NCBI RefSeq assembly: GCF_900094565.1
Contig: NZ_FMAF01000028.1
Location: forward strand, 37,798 to 86,496
Direction of reading: 5' to 3'
From: Martinezella lusitana
GTDB taxonomy: Bacteria > Pseudomonadota > Alphaproteobacteria > Rhizobiales > Rhizobiaceae
Length of the DNA: 48,699 nucleotides
Shown: positions 34,211 through 43,230 of the stretch, in pieces
Numbering within the stretch: position 1 is the first letter of the stretch
How the letters are laid out: each line of letters starts with the position of its first letter
Made by a program: the position numbers and the translations under genes
The notes under the pieces: model-generated
Databases searched by the model: none
What the model was told of the DNA's origin: nothing
The model's input: only the letters and a program-made list of their open reading frames with translations

Positions 34211-34465
34211 ATGACCACACAATGGTGGGATAAAACTCTGATGCTGGAAACGAGACAGGCCGGCAGAGCGGTCGCGATCAACAGCGCCGAGCGCGCTGCC
34301 GATTTCCTGCTCAACGAATGGCCGGCAGAGAATACCGGCGAAGCCTATGAAGACGCCAAGAGAGCGGTTCTTGCAGCCCATGAGGGCAGAATAACTGCCG
34401 AAGAAGTGCGAGAGGCGATCATTAAGGCGGCCCGAGAGGATGGGGTCTTTGTGTACGGCCGGTGA
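34211..34465 (+). CDS. DUF982-family protein
   Basis: 84 residues from ATG 34211, nine bases after GGAGG. It reads MTTQWWDKTLMLETRQAGRA, then INSAERAADFLLNEWP, and AVLAAHEGRITAEEVREAII, the pattern of the DUF982 proteins that occur in many copies on rhizobial plasmids. Function unknown. A stem-loop follows at 34474-34501. Confidence 0.8.
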   Translation: MTTQWWDKTLMLETRQAGRAVAINSAERAADFLLNEWPAENTGEAYEDAKRAVLAAHEGRITAEEVREAIIKAAREDGVFVYGR

Positions 34466-34473
34466 GGTCATGC

Positions 34474-34501
34474 CTGCCTCCCGAATATATGTGGGAGGCA
34501 G
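34474..34501 (+). terminator. Stem-loop after DUF982 gene, likely terminator
   Basis: CTGCCTCCC / GGGAGGCAG, a perfect nine-base stem with a ten-base loop, nine bases after the DUF982 stop. A T-rich stretch (GTTTTTCTTC) follows, but only eight bases later, so this is a moderate candidate. Confidence 0.5.
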
Positions 34502-34515
34502 CGATAGGTTTTTCT

Positions 34516-34836
34516 TCAGCGTCTTCGCGTCTTCCCCTCTGCGCGCGCTGCGAACTTATCAACGCGCCGATACATCTCCTTTTCGATAGTCTTGCCCGTA
34601 TCGACTCGTATGGCGAAGAACCGATCGCGTAAGGCGAGCGCATCAGCTTCCGACTTGCAATCAGCGATGATGTGAGATCGGGGAAGCCTCTCCCCTTCCT
34701 CCACGTACCGGCAGGAGCCAAATGCAACGAAGGTTTTTGGCATAACCTTCTGGACCTGCAGGACGAAGAAGATTTCCTCGCTGCGATGAGTGTCCATCCA
34801 GTATTTGAAGGTGTATTCTCGGTAGGCTGCCGTCAT
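34516..34836 (-). CDS. Hypothetical protein, about 106 aa
   Basis: From ATG 34836: MTAAYREYTFKYWMDTHRSE, EIFFVLQVQKVMPKTFVAFG and a basic C-terminus MYRRVDKFAARAEGKTRRR. The frame is open to 34968, but the first 44 residues look non-conserved. No ribosome site is obvious. It lies 144 bases downstream of nodQ on the same strand. Family not recognised. Confidence 0.5.
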   Translation of the reverse strand: MTAAYREYTFKYWMDTHRSEEIFFVLQVQKVMPKTFVAFGSCRYVEEGERLPRSHIIADCKSEADALALRDRFFAIRVDTGKTIEKEMYRRVDKFAARAEGKTRRR

Positions 34837-34980
34837 ATGGTCCGTAAAGCTGGTGAAACGCCAGCACCCGCTGGCCTGGCCGGCTACTCTTCTCAGCGAA
34901 GCAGCTGCAGGAGATTTTCGGCCCTCCCCTGTTGACAGGCTCTCAGTTGCTAAAATTCCTGTCTGCACTGGGCCAGTGAG

Positions 34981-36878
34981 CTATTTCTCCTCCATTCGGC
35001 TTCGAAGGAACTCTTCTATCTGAAGCGCTAACCTCGCTGGCTCCTGGCCCATGGTTTTGAGGTGAAGTTCCGGATTCTCCGGAGCCTCATAGGGAGACGA
35101 GACGCCGGTGAAATTGGCAATGTTTCCGGCAAAGGCCTTCTTATAAAGCCCTTTCGGATCTCGGCGCGCACATTCGTCTAAAGGCGTGTCAACAAAGATT
35201 TCGATGAACTCGCCTTCGCCCATGAGCTCGCGCGCCATACGCCGCTCGTCTCGGAAGGGCGAGATGAAGGAGCAAATTACGATCAGCCCTGCGTCCGCCA
35301 TCAACTTGGCGACCTCAGCGACGCGGCGTATGTTCTCGACCCGATCAACTGCGGTAAAGCCAAGGTCACGATTAAGCCCGTGGCGTACGTTATCTCCGTC
35401 CAATAGATAGGTATGCTTGCCGCAAGTATGCAGAAGCGCTTCGAGTGCATTGGCGATCGTCGACTTGCCCGAACCGGACAGACCGGTGAGCCAAAGGACA
35501 GCAGGCTTTTGGTTCTTGAGAGCCGACCGCGCGGCCTTGTCGACGTCGAGCGCCTGCCAATGAACGTTGTCGGCACGACGAAGCGGGAAATCAATCATGC
35601 CGGCGCCGACGGTCGCGCTGCTTACCCTATCGACGATGATGAAATTGCCGGTTGACCTATTTTCCTTGTAGGCGTCAAAGACGATCGGTCGTTGCGTCAT
35701 GATGTTGCAGACGCCCACCTCGTTCATCTGAAGCAGTTTGGCCGGTTCGCGAACGAAGCTGTCGACATTTAGTTGGTGCTTGAGCACAGTCACCGTGGCG
35801 CTGACACTGTCCGTCTCCGTCCGCAAGAGATAGCTTCGTCCGGGGAGCATCGGATTGGCATCGAACCAAATAAGATGCGCCTGAAATTGGTCCGAGACAA
35901 AAGGTCTTGAGGCGGGGTCAACCAGCATGTCGCCCCTCGAGACATCTACCTCGTCGGCAAGAACCAAGGTTACCGGTTCCCCTTCTGCGGCAGATATCTG
36001 GTTGCCATCAGGGGCAATGATCGCCCTGACCGACGATCGCAGACCTGATTTTGCAACGATCACCGGATCGCCGACCGCAATTTTTCCGGATGCGATCCGG
36101 CCCGCGTAGCTCGAAAATCCGCATTCGGCCGCATGACGAGCTGAACAGGAAAACGAAAGGGTTCTTGCCTGTCAGGTGCGTCGAGTTCCACCGTTTCCAG
36201 ATATTCAAGAAGCGGGGAGCCTTGATACCAGGGTAATTTCCCCGATTTCGAAACAACATTGTCTCCGAAGCGGGCGGACATCGGAATGGCCATTACGCTG
36301 GCAAAACCCAGCTTCGCCGAGAAGCGCACGTATTCGGCCACAATGGCATCAAATATCGGCTCGCTGAAATCGATGAGATCGATCTTGTTCACAGCCAGGA
36401 CGACATGGCGAATGCCGAGAAGCGAGGCGAGATAGGAATGCCTGCGTGTTTGCTGGAGTATGCCTTGGCGGCTGTCGACGAGGATGACGGCAAGGTCGGC
36501 AGTTGATGCGCCCGTCGCCATGTTGCGCGTATATTCGAAGTGGCCTGGCGTGTCGGCAACGATGAACTTGCGCTTCGACGTGGAGAAATAGCGATAGGCA
36601 ACATCTATGGTGATGCCCTGTTCGCGCTCCGCCTCAAGGCCGTCGAGCACCAGAGAGAAATCGATTTCCTCGCCATTGCCGCCGCGGATGCCCCCGTGGC
36701 GAAGGTCTGCCAATTGGTCTTCGAAGACCAGTTGCGCATCGCAGAGCAGTCGCCCGATCAAGGTCGATTTGCCGTCATCGACCGAACCGCAGGTAATGAA
36801 TCGAAGAACCGGTCCTTTGTCCTCTTGGACCAGATGCTCTTCCATGTCATGCGGCGATATCGAAAAAGGATATGGCAT
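34981..36878 (-). pseudogene. nodQ: NodQ, bifunctional ATP sulfurylase GTPase subunit / APS kinase, split by frameshift
   Basis: NodQ makes PAPS for Nod-factor sulfation: an N-terminal CysN-like GTPase and a C-terminal APS kinase. The first frame (36878-36060) has GSVDDGKSTLIGRLLCD, ADTPGHFEYTRNMATGAS and NKIDL. After MRPNADFRA near 36110 it diverges from the family (ATRAGSHPEKLRS) and stops. The rest resumes in another frame, readable from 36063 as MIVAKSGLRSS, with WLTGLSGSGKSTIANALE (APS kinase Walker A) and LLDGDNVRHGLNRDLGF. Deletion of one base at about 36107-36113 accounts for it (DFR-GYAGRIASGKIAVG would be restored). Together the pieces give about 630 residues, the normal length. It is either a real inactivating mutation or a sequencing error. 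Its start overlaps the nodP stop. Confidence 0.85.
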
Positions 36879-37777
36879 CAGAAGTACCCTTCCCGCTTCT
36901 TCTTCTCCATTGCGCCGGCCTCGTCGAAATCGATCAGCCGGCTCTGTCTTTCGGAGGTGCGTGCCTCCACGATCTCGCGCAGGATTTCCGGCACCGTCTC
37001 CGCACTGGATTCGATCGCGCCCGTCAAAGGGTAGCAGCCGAGCGTACGGAAACGGATCATGCGCTGCGTGACCGTTTCGTCGGGCTCAAGCGGCATGCGC
37101 TCGTCATCGACCATGATCATCCCCGCACCGCGCTGAACGACGGGCCGCGGCGCCGCGAAATAGAGTGGCACGACCGGGATGTTTTCCTTTTGGTTGTATT
37201 CCCAGACGTCGAGTTCCGTCCAGTTGGAAAGCGGAAAGACGCGCATCGTTTCGCCTGCGCTGACACGCGTATTGTAGGTTCTCCACATCTCCGGACGCTG
37301 GCGTTTCGGATCCCAAGCATGCTGTGCGTTGCGAATGGAAAAGATCCGCTCTTTGGCTCGCGATTTTTCCTCCTCGCGGCGTGCGCCTGCGAGCGCAGCA
37401 TCGAAACTGAATTTGTCCAACGCCTGGCGCAGCGCCATGGTCTTCATCATGTGCGTGTGCACGTTGGAGCCGTCTCGAAACGGGCTGATACCCTGATCGA
37501 TGCCATCCTGATTGACGTGGACAATCAATTTCAGGTCCATTTCCCGCATCATGCGGTCGCGGAAATCGATCATCTCCCGAAACTTCCACCGGGTGTCCAC
37601 ATGAAGAAAGGGAAAGGGCGGTTTTCCCGGGAAGAACGCCTTCATTGCGAGATGCAATAAAACGGAGGAGTCCTTTCCGATGGAATAGAGCACTACCGGA
37701 TTGGAAAAGGTCGCAGCGACCTCCCGAATGATATGGATGGCTTCGGATTCGAGGTATCGCAGATTGTCGAAAGACAT
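36878..37777 (-). CDS. nodP: NodP, ATP sulfurylase small subunit
   Basis: 299 residues, CysD family; with NodQ it makes adenosine 5'-phosphosulfate from ATP and sulfate. Begins MSFDNLRYLESEAIHIIREV, with the PP-loop VVLYSIGKDSSVLLHLAMKA (28-47), WTELDVWEYNQKENIPVVPL and the C-terminal RQSRLIDFDEAGAMEKKKREGYF typical of CysD/NodP. Translationally coupled to nodQ and five bases after nodH. Full length. Confidence 0.95.
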   Translation of the reverse strand: MSFDNLRYLESEAIHIIREVAATFSNPVVLYSIGKDSSVLLHLAMKAFFPGKPPFPFLHVDTRWKFREMIDFRDRMMREMDLKLIVHVNQDGIDQGISPFRDGSNVHTHMMKTMALRQALDKFSFDAALAGARREEEKSRAKERIFSIRNAQHAWDPKRQRPEMWRTYNTRVSAGETMRVFPLSNWTELDVWEYNQKENIPVVPLYFAAPRPVVQRGAGMIMVDDERMPLEPDETVTQRMIRFRTLGCYPLTGAIESSAETVPEILREIVEARTSERQSRLIDFDEAGAMEKKKREGYF

Positions 37778-37782
37778 CTCAT

Positions 37783-38532
37783 TTATCCTTGCGGAGCCGA
37801 TGCGTCGTCAAGCTCGAAGAACTTCGCGTAGGGGCCGCCTGCAAAGTGCCGCCGTAGCTCTACAAAATTCCGCAGCGAGCGAGCGAGCGAGCGTGTTTCC
37901 TGCCGTTGAATGGTGGCGCGATTGGAAAACCGATGCGCGGGAGCTCCCAGGAAGGCCAAAACGGCTGCCAGGCATGCGCTCGGTTTAAGAAGAAGATCCT
38001 GGTATTCGATCATCAGCAGTTTGCTCGGATCAAACGCATCCTTGACCCGCGCATGGAAATCGTCGGCAGCTTTGAAATAGGCTTCGCATTCGTTCACTGA
38101 CAGCGAGACACTTGGGGGCTCATTACGGTCCGGGCTGAATTTCAGCCACTGACCCGTTTGCCTTGCCTGCACCAGCGATCGTAGGGATTCCAATGTATTG
38201 CGAGTAAGCAAAATGACTTTGAGGCCTTGCCAGCGAGCCAATTCGTCGAAAAAGCCTGGACGCTCATAAAATTGAGGCTCGTTAATTTTACAGCCGACAT
38301 GCGTCACCTTCTTCTTGGCTGGTGGATAGCGCATGTAGGCGAGCTCGAGAAGCTCGCGATCGCTGTGCCTCAGGCGATCCTTATCGGGCCAATTTTCATC
38401 ATAGCTGTTGAGCAACTCACCGTTGCTCAAGATATTTGGATGATCGTTCAGCAACGCTTCGAGATAGTGCGTCCCAGTTCGCGGCATCGCAAGGATTACA
38501 AATGGCTCCGGCGACGGTAGGGAATGGATCAT
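37783..38532 (-). CDS. nodH: NodH, Nod-factor sulfotransferase
   Basis: 249 residues from ATG 38532 (an upstream TTG extends the frame by five codons). NodH moves sulfate from PAPS to the 6-O position of the reducing-end glucosamine. The PAPS 5'-phosphosulfate loop is FVILAMPRTGTHYLEALLND (12-31); NGELLNSYDENWPDKDRL, LKVILLTRNTLESLRSLVQA and LLMIEYQDLLLKP complete the fold. Length matches S. meliloti NodH (247). Near the 3' end there is a five-fold AGCG repeat (37874-37893). The gene is separated from nodJ by a decayed aldo/keto reductase. Confidence 0.93.
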   Translation of the reverse strand: MIHSLPSPEPFVILAMPRTGTHYLEALLNDHPNILSNGELLNSYDENWPDKDRLRHSDRELLELAYMRYPPAKKKVTHVGCKINEPQFYERPGFFDELARWQGLKVILLTRNTLESLRSLVQARQTGQWLKFSPDRNEPPSVSLSVNECEAYFKAADDFHARVKDAFDPSKLLMIEYQDLLLKPSACLAAVLAFLGAPAHRFSNRATIQRQETRSLARSLRNFVELRRHFAGGPYAKFFELDDASAPQG

Positions 38533-38644
38533 TGCGCATGTTTCCAACTGTTATTGATCACAAAGGTGGGGATGGCGCCCGCACAAGAACTTCGCCGTTG
38601 CGCCGACGAGCGTAAGGGCTCTCCGGCTGGTTCTTTACGCCAGG

Positions 38645-39084
38645 CTATTGAAAGACGTTCGTACTGCGGTCTGGCCAGTGCAGCTGAAACAGATCGGTAT
38701 GATCCGTCTGCAGCCTTTGAAGGCTGGCATCGACTGCTTCGAAAAGGTTTGCGCGCGTGTAGCTGACGCGGCCGTCCAGGATATAGGGCAGGTTTGCTTT
38801 GGCTGGCCGGACGGGACCGACCGCTTTGGTCGAAAGCACCACATCCTGCCTGCGGCCGGTTTTGCGCAGCCAACTGTCGATATAGCGCGCCGAGAGACCG
38901 TCGTCCCGACGCGCGGTGGTACAGGATACATCTCCGCCGTGTCGACAAAGTTTACGCCTACATCGAGAGCCGCCCCGAGTTGCGCGCGTGCCTCGGCTTC
39001 CGTGTTCTGCTCTCCCCAGCCCATCGTACCCAAGCCGAACGCGCTTACTTTCAGGCCGCTGCGGCCGAGTCCGCGATACTGCAT
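38645..39084 (-). pseudogene. Decayed aldo/keto reductase inside the nod gene row
   Basis: From ATG 39084: MQYRGLGRSGLKVSAFGLGT, MGWGEQNTEAEARAQLGAAL, DVGVNFVDTAEMYPVPPR, an aldo/keto reductase N-terminus with the catalytic Asp/Tyr (DTAEMY). The frame then shifts at about 38910; the continuation is VVLSTKAVGPVRPAKANLPY, LFEAVDASLQRLQTDHTDLF and QLHWPDRSTNVFQ, where it stops. The C-terminal half of the barrel is missing. It lies between nodJ and nodH on the same strand, so it was probably transcribed with the nod genes. Inactive as read. Confidence 0.82.
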
Positions 39085-39116
39085 TTCATCACTCCGTTTC
39101 GTAAGCGGTCACGGCT

Positions 39117-39905
39117 TCAGGGCATCAGACGGCGCCGCAGAAGCGTTGCCGAAAGGAAGAACGGCAATGCCGCGTAAAGGCAGAGCGCACCGACATGCAG
39201 GCCGACGCTTTCCGCCGGCCGGCCGAGCATTGCTGGACGAATGAGGTCGATCGCATGTGCGAGCGGCAGCAACTGCGCCATTTCCTGAAATCCGCCCGGC
39301 AGTTGCGCGACCGGAAAGACCGCGCCGCAGAGGAACAACATCGGCGTGAGGACGAGCGTCTGGTAGAAAATGAAATAGTCGTAACTGGGTGCGAGTGCCA
39401 CGACGACCATGGCCACGCTCGCGAATGCAAACCCTGTTAGCGCAATAACCGGCAGCACGCAGGGGATCGACGTCCACGCCGCATAGCCGAGCATAGTGGC
39501 GACGATCAAAATTCCCGTCCCGGCCAGAAACGCCTTGGTGGCCGCCCATGCCAATTCGCCGAGAATGACATCGCCGAGCGTCAGTTGTGTGTATAGGATT
39601 GCTTCCCAGCGGTGAGATTGCATGCGAGCGAAAGCCGCATAAATCGTTTCGAAGGTAGCAGATGTCATGGAACTTGCCGCAACCATGCCGCCCGTCAGAA
39701 ACGCGATATATGGAGCCCCGTCCACGCGACCGACCATTATGCCGAGGCCGTAACCGAGACCGAACAGGTAGATCATGGGATCGGCGAGATTCCCGAGTAT
39801 CGACGCAAGCGCAACCTTCTTCCATGCCAGATAGTTGCGGCGCCAAACCGCAATCCAGTTCCAAGCGTTAGCCGGCAGCGTTGTCGCATAACCTTCACCC
39901 ATCAT
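39117..39905 (-). CDS. nodJ: NodJ, membrane subunit of the Nod-factor ABC exporter
   Basis: 262 residues, ABC-2 type permease with about six membrane spans: ILGNLADPMIYLFGLGYGLG, APYIAFLTGGMVAASSMTSA, FLAGTGILIVATMLGYAA, PCVLPVIALTGFAFASVAMV, LVLTPMLFLCGAVFPVAQLP and VGALCLYAALPFFLSATLL. It forms the exporter with NodI; the nodI stop and nodJ start overlap or touch (TGAATG). Full length. Confidence 0.95.
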   Translation of the reverse strand: MMGEGYATTLPANAWNWIAVWRRNYLAWKKVALASILGNLADPMIYLFGLGYGLGIMVGRVDGAPYIAFLTGGMVAASSMTSATFETIYAAFARMQSHRWEAILYTQLTLGDVILGELAWAATKAFLAGTGILIVATMLGYAAWTSIPCVLPVIALTGFAFASVAMVVVALAPSYDYFIFYQTLVLTPMLFLCGAVFPVAQLPGGFQEMAQLLPLAHAIDLIRPAMLGRPAESVGLHVGALCLYAALPFFLSATLLRRRLMP

Positions 39906-40820
39906 TCATTTCTCCATCTCGCGCCCGGTCAGCCGCAAAAAAACATCCTCCAGATTCGGTGGCCGCTGCAAAAGACGCAGGCCCGTTCGCCCGCGCAGTT
40001 GCGCCAAGACCGGCTCCGGATCGGACGCGTAACAAAAGAGCGTCTCGCCGCTCACCTCGAACCGTTGCGCATATGGCCGGATCGCTGAATGCAGTTCATG
40101 CGGATTGCCGCCGTATATTTCGATCACCTGGCAGCCGATCTGCTCGTCGACAAGCGCATGCGGGCGGCCCTCGGCGATGATGCGTCCCTTCTCGATGACG
40201 CACAGGCGATCGCACAAACGCTCAGCTTCTTCCATGAAGTGGGTGGTCAAGATAATTGTCTTGCCGCGCGCCAGAAGTGCCCGCAGGCGCTCCCAGATCA
40301 AGTGGCGCGCATGCGGATCAAGGCCCGTCGTCGGCTCATCCATGACAAGCAGCTGCGGGTCGTTGATCAGCGCACGCGCCAGTGTCAGGCGCCGCTTCAT
40401 GCCGCCGGACAGCTCGGAAACGCGTGCATGCGCCTTGCTCTCAAGGCGCGCGAACTCGAGCAGTGACGGGATAACCTTTTCGACCTCGCGTGTGCTCATG
40501 CCGAAATAGCGTCCGAACACCACAAGATTTTCGCGCACAGTGAATTCGGCGTCGAGGTTGTCGAACTGAGGGACGACGCCGATGCGCCTGCGTGCCAAGC
40601 GGGCGCGCGCCGGCACGGGTACACCGAGCACGCTGATCTTGCCGGAATCAGGAAGAGTCATGCCGAGAACCATTCGCGCGATTGTGCTTTTTCCCGCGCC
40701 GTTCGGCCCGAGCAGGCCAAAGCATTCTCCCGCTCCAACGGAAAACGACAGCCCGTCGACGACGGTCCTTTCGCCGTAAGACTTCGTGACACCGGCAAGT
40801 TCGATTGCTACCGTGGACAT
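39906..40820 (-). CDS. nodI: NodI, ATPase subunit of the Nod-factor ABC exporter
   Basis: 304 residues from ATG 40820 (MSTVAIELAGVTKSYGER); a longer frame to 40988 overlaps nodU and is not used. Walker A GLLGPNGAGKSTIARMVLG (about 36-54), signature VSELSGGMKRRLTLARAL, Walker B PQLLVMDEPTTGLDPHARH and switch His in TTHFMEEAERL. The start overlaps the end of nodU by 13 bases. Full length. Confidence 0.95.
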   Translation of the reverse strand: MSTVAIELAGVTKSYGERTVVDGLSFSVGAGECFGLLGPNGAGKSTIARMVLGMTLPDSGKISVLGVPVPARARLARRRIGVVPQFDNLDAEFTVRENLVVFGRYFGMSTREVEKVIPSLLEFARLESKAHARVSELSGGMKRRLTLARALINDPQLLVMDEPTTGLDPHARHLIWERLRALLARGKTIILTTHFMEEAERLCDRLCVIEKGRIIAEGRPHALVDEQIGCQVIEIYGGNPHELHSAIRPYAQRFEVSGETLFCYASDPEPVLAQLRGRTGLRLLQRPPNLEDVFLRLTGREMEK

Positions 40821-42535
40821 GTGCTCATCTTCATGTTGTCTGCGACGCCAACTGGCGCCAATTCGGCGACCCGCTCCTTGGTGAAGAGCACGCCGTTGCA
40901 CCATACATGGTCGATGCGTCCCCATTCGCAGGCTGCGGCAGCATCCGGGAAGAAGCCCCGTCCATGGAGGTTGGCACTCGTGTTGCAAAGCAGCGGAATG
41001 CCTGTGAGTTTTTCATACTCGATGAGGAGTTCGGTAACTGCGTGTTCAGAGCTCCTGGAAATGGTTTGCAAACGTGCAGATCCGTCGAGATGGACGACAG
41101 CGGGAATCTTGTCCTTCCACTCCGGGCGCGTCTGGTGGTCGAACAGCATGTAGGGATCGGGCGTTCCGGGACTGAATATATCCGGCGCGAGGTCCTCCAG
41201 GCATATTGGCGCCACCGGCCGGAAGTGTTCGCGAAATTTGACTTCGTTGAGATAGTCTTTCATTTGCGGCGACGTCGCGGCTGCGAGAATGCTTCTGCCT
41301 CCGAGCGCCCGGGGTCCGAGCTCGGCGCGCCCGGCAAGAAAGACAACGGGCTTATTGCTGGCGAGGATCGTGGCGAGTTCTAATATGCTGCACGGGGCAG
41401 CCTCCCATCCGGGCGGCGCATCGCCGTTTTTCAAAGCCGGGCCGCTGTAGACCGACCACTCCAGCGGCACAAAGCCTTCATGCGCCGCCATGGCGCTGCA
41501 GGCGGCACCGATTGCAGAACCACTGTCGTTCGGAAATGGCGGAACCCAGACGGCATCGAACAGGCCCGTCTCGCGCAGTGCACTGTTCCATTTGATGTTG
41601 AGACCACAGCCGCCGGCTATGCATAAATTACGCGGCCCTGGCAGTGAGTGGCGCTGCATGGCAAGCGCCATTTCACGGACTAAGAGAAGCTCCAGGAAAG
41701 AATGGAATGATGCAAGCACGTTTTCGGGCGCCTTATCCTCCAATCGGACCACGCTGGCATCGAAGAAGTCATGTACGGCTATAAGGGAAGATTCAGCGTC
41801 GTTGATGTTTGCGCGATAGCGACAGGCTCGCTCGGCATCGCCTGAAAAGTGCTCCTCGTAGAGCTCTTCGAACACCGCGACGATGTCTTCATCAATCGAG
41901 CTAAGCGCGATATAGGCCATCAGCTTGCCGGCGACACCGAGGTCCCAGCCCGCGCGGCTTGGCTGCTTATATGGCCCGAAGTAATGGCCCGCGGCAGCGT
42001 AAGCTTGCCCTATCATCGGGAATAAGGACTCAAGGAACCGCGCTCCGTGGCCATCGACGTGATAGAGGCGCGGGAAGATGCAGCCACCCCATACCAGGCA
42101 GAACGCGGCTTCACCAGCCTTGGCGAATGGACTGGTGCAGTATGCGGAGGCCACATGGCCGGTAACATGCGGATAGCTCTTATAAGAAAGAACCCGGTCG
42201 TCGAGAATAAGGCCGGAGCCGTCGAGCGAATCGAGAAGACCGTCGGGGTGGCGTTCAACGTAGGGCGCCCCCGTGAGAGTGACGGGAGCCGCGCCGCTGA
42301 GGACCTGGAAACGCGACTCGATCTCACCATCCCATCCGTCGATGACGAACTGATCGACGTCGCTTGGATTAAGACCGTGTTCCGCCAACGCGGTGACAAT
42401 TGCGTCGAGATTGTCGATGGTTTGGTATCGGCGATTGTTGTCTTGCTTCTCCTGCTCAATGCAGAAGACTAGCCGTCCGTCCTCGATAAGGGCGATCGCC
42501 CCGTCATGGGTCAGCTTTATACCACAGATGCGCAT
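40808..42535 (-). CDS. nodU: NodU, Nod-factor carbamoyltransferase
   Basis: 575 residues, NodU/CmcH family; adds a 6-O-carbamoyl group to the non-reducing end of Nod factors. N-terminal ASKHA/Kae1-like fold begins MRICGIKLTHDGAIALIEDG; NLCIAGGCGLNIKWNSALRE and WVPPFPNDSGSAIGAACSAM are the nucleotide-binding region; the C-terminal domain has ELGPRALGGRSILAAATSPQ and REHFRPVAPICLED. Length is in the usual 560-580 range and I see no frame breaks. Confidence 0.95.
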   Translation of the reverse strand: MRICGIKLTHDGAIALIEDGRLVFCIEQEKQDNNRRYQTIDNLDAIVTALAEHGLNPSDVDQFVIDGWDGEIESRFQVLSGAAPVTLTGAPYVERHPDGLLDSLDGSGLILDDRVLSYKSYPHVTGHVASAYCTSPFAKAGEAAFCLVWGGCIFPRLYHVDGHGARFLESLFPMIGQAYAAAGHYFGPYKQPSRAGWDLGVAGKLMAYIALSSIDEDIVAVFEELYEEHFSGDAERACRYRANINDAESSLIAVHDFFDASVVRLEDKAPENVLASFHSFLELLLVREMALAMQRHSLPGPRNLCIAGGCGLNIKWNSALRETGLFDAVWVPPFPNDSGSAIGAACSAMAAHEGFVPLEWSVYSGPALKNGDAPPGWEAAPCSILELATILASNKPVVFLAGRAELGPRALGGRSILAAATSPQMKDYLNEVKFREHFRPVAPICLEDLAPDIFSPGTPDPYMLFDHQTRPEWKDKIPAVVHLDGSARLQTISRSSEHAVTELLIEYEKLTGIPLLCNTSANLHGRGFFPDAAAACEWGRIDHVWCNGVLFTKERVAELAPVGVADNMKMSTCPR

Positions 42536-42570
42536 AGTGTCTCCATGTCTAAGCTCGAAACTTCAATTGA

Positions 42571-43230
42571 TTAGGAAGAGGAAACCGGATTGCGGAAACG
42601 GACGAGCAAGCAGTCTTCGTTGTCCGAGTCCCCCTGTAACTCAAGACGCTCTACCTCGACCAACATTTCGGTGAGAATGGCAATGACCGTCTCAGCGCCG
42701 GTAACATGACCCCAGCGCTGGCAGTTCGCATCGCGAGCCGAGCCGAAGACCAGATGCCCGCCCGGCGCAAGCATGCGAAGCAGGTTCCCAACTGCCATTC
42801 GCATCTCGGCAATGTCTCCGAGGTAATAAAGAACTTCTGCAACCACGATCAGATCGAAAAGCTCTTCAGAGGAAAACTGTTGTACGTCTGAGACAACCCA
42901 GCTGATATGTGCCGGCTTGTTCATGCGCCGGCGTGTTCGATCAATCGCTTCTGGCACGACATCGATAACGGTGAGGCGCTGGCAATGGGGCGCCAGTTTT
43001 TCCGTGAAGGCGCCGGCCGCACACCCGACTTCGAGTGCATTTGCGATGGGCCCCTGGGCAAGCGACAGCAGGAGCATTTGCGCGTGACGCTTGCGTTCGA
43101 ACGGATTTCCGTCGAGGCGCCACGGATCATCTGCAGCCAGTTCGCGATTTAAAAGTTGATAATTGTCGTGCGTTTTCAAGCCGTCTACCTTGATAGAGCG
43201 ATCATTACTGGTCGGTGCAAATGCCGTCAT
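42571..43230 (-). CDS. nodS: NodS, Nod-factor N-methyltransferase
   Basis: 219 residues from ATG 43230 (MTAFAPTSNDRSIKVDG). SAM-dependent methyltransferase with ALEVGCAAGAFTEKLAPHCQ (motif I, about 64-83), LTVIDVVPEAIDRTRRRM and SEELFDLIVVAEVLYYLGDI. It N-methylates the free amine left by NodB. The start lies within the nodC 3' end (26-base overlap), and nodU follows after 35 bases. The frame extends to 43350, but the start chosen fits family length (about 210-220). Confidence 0.93.
   Translation of the reverse strand: MTAFAPTSNDRSIKVDGLKTHDNYQLLNRELAADDPWRLDGNPFERKRHAQMLLLSLAQGPIANALEVGCAAGAFTEKLAPHCQRLTVIDVVPEAIDRTRRRMNKPAHISWVVSDVQQFSSEELFDLIVVAEVLYYLGDIAEMRMAVGNLLRMLAPGGHLVFGSARDANCQRWGHVTGAETVIAILTEMLVEVERLELQGDSDNEDCLLVRFRNPVSSS

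Noticed and set aside
33711..34220. Minus-strand 169-codon frame next to the ISNCY element
   Set aside because: Extends through the IS terminal repeat, and its coding character changes along its length; no family match could be seen.
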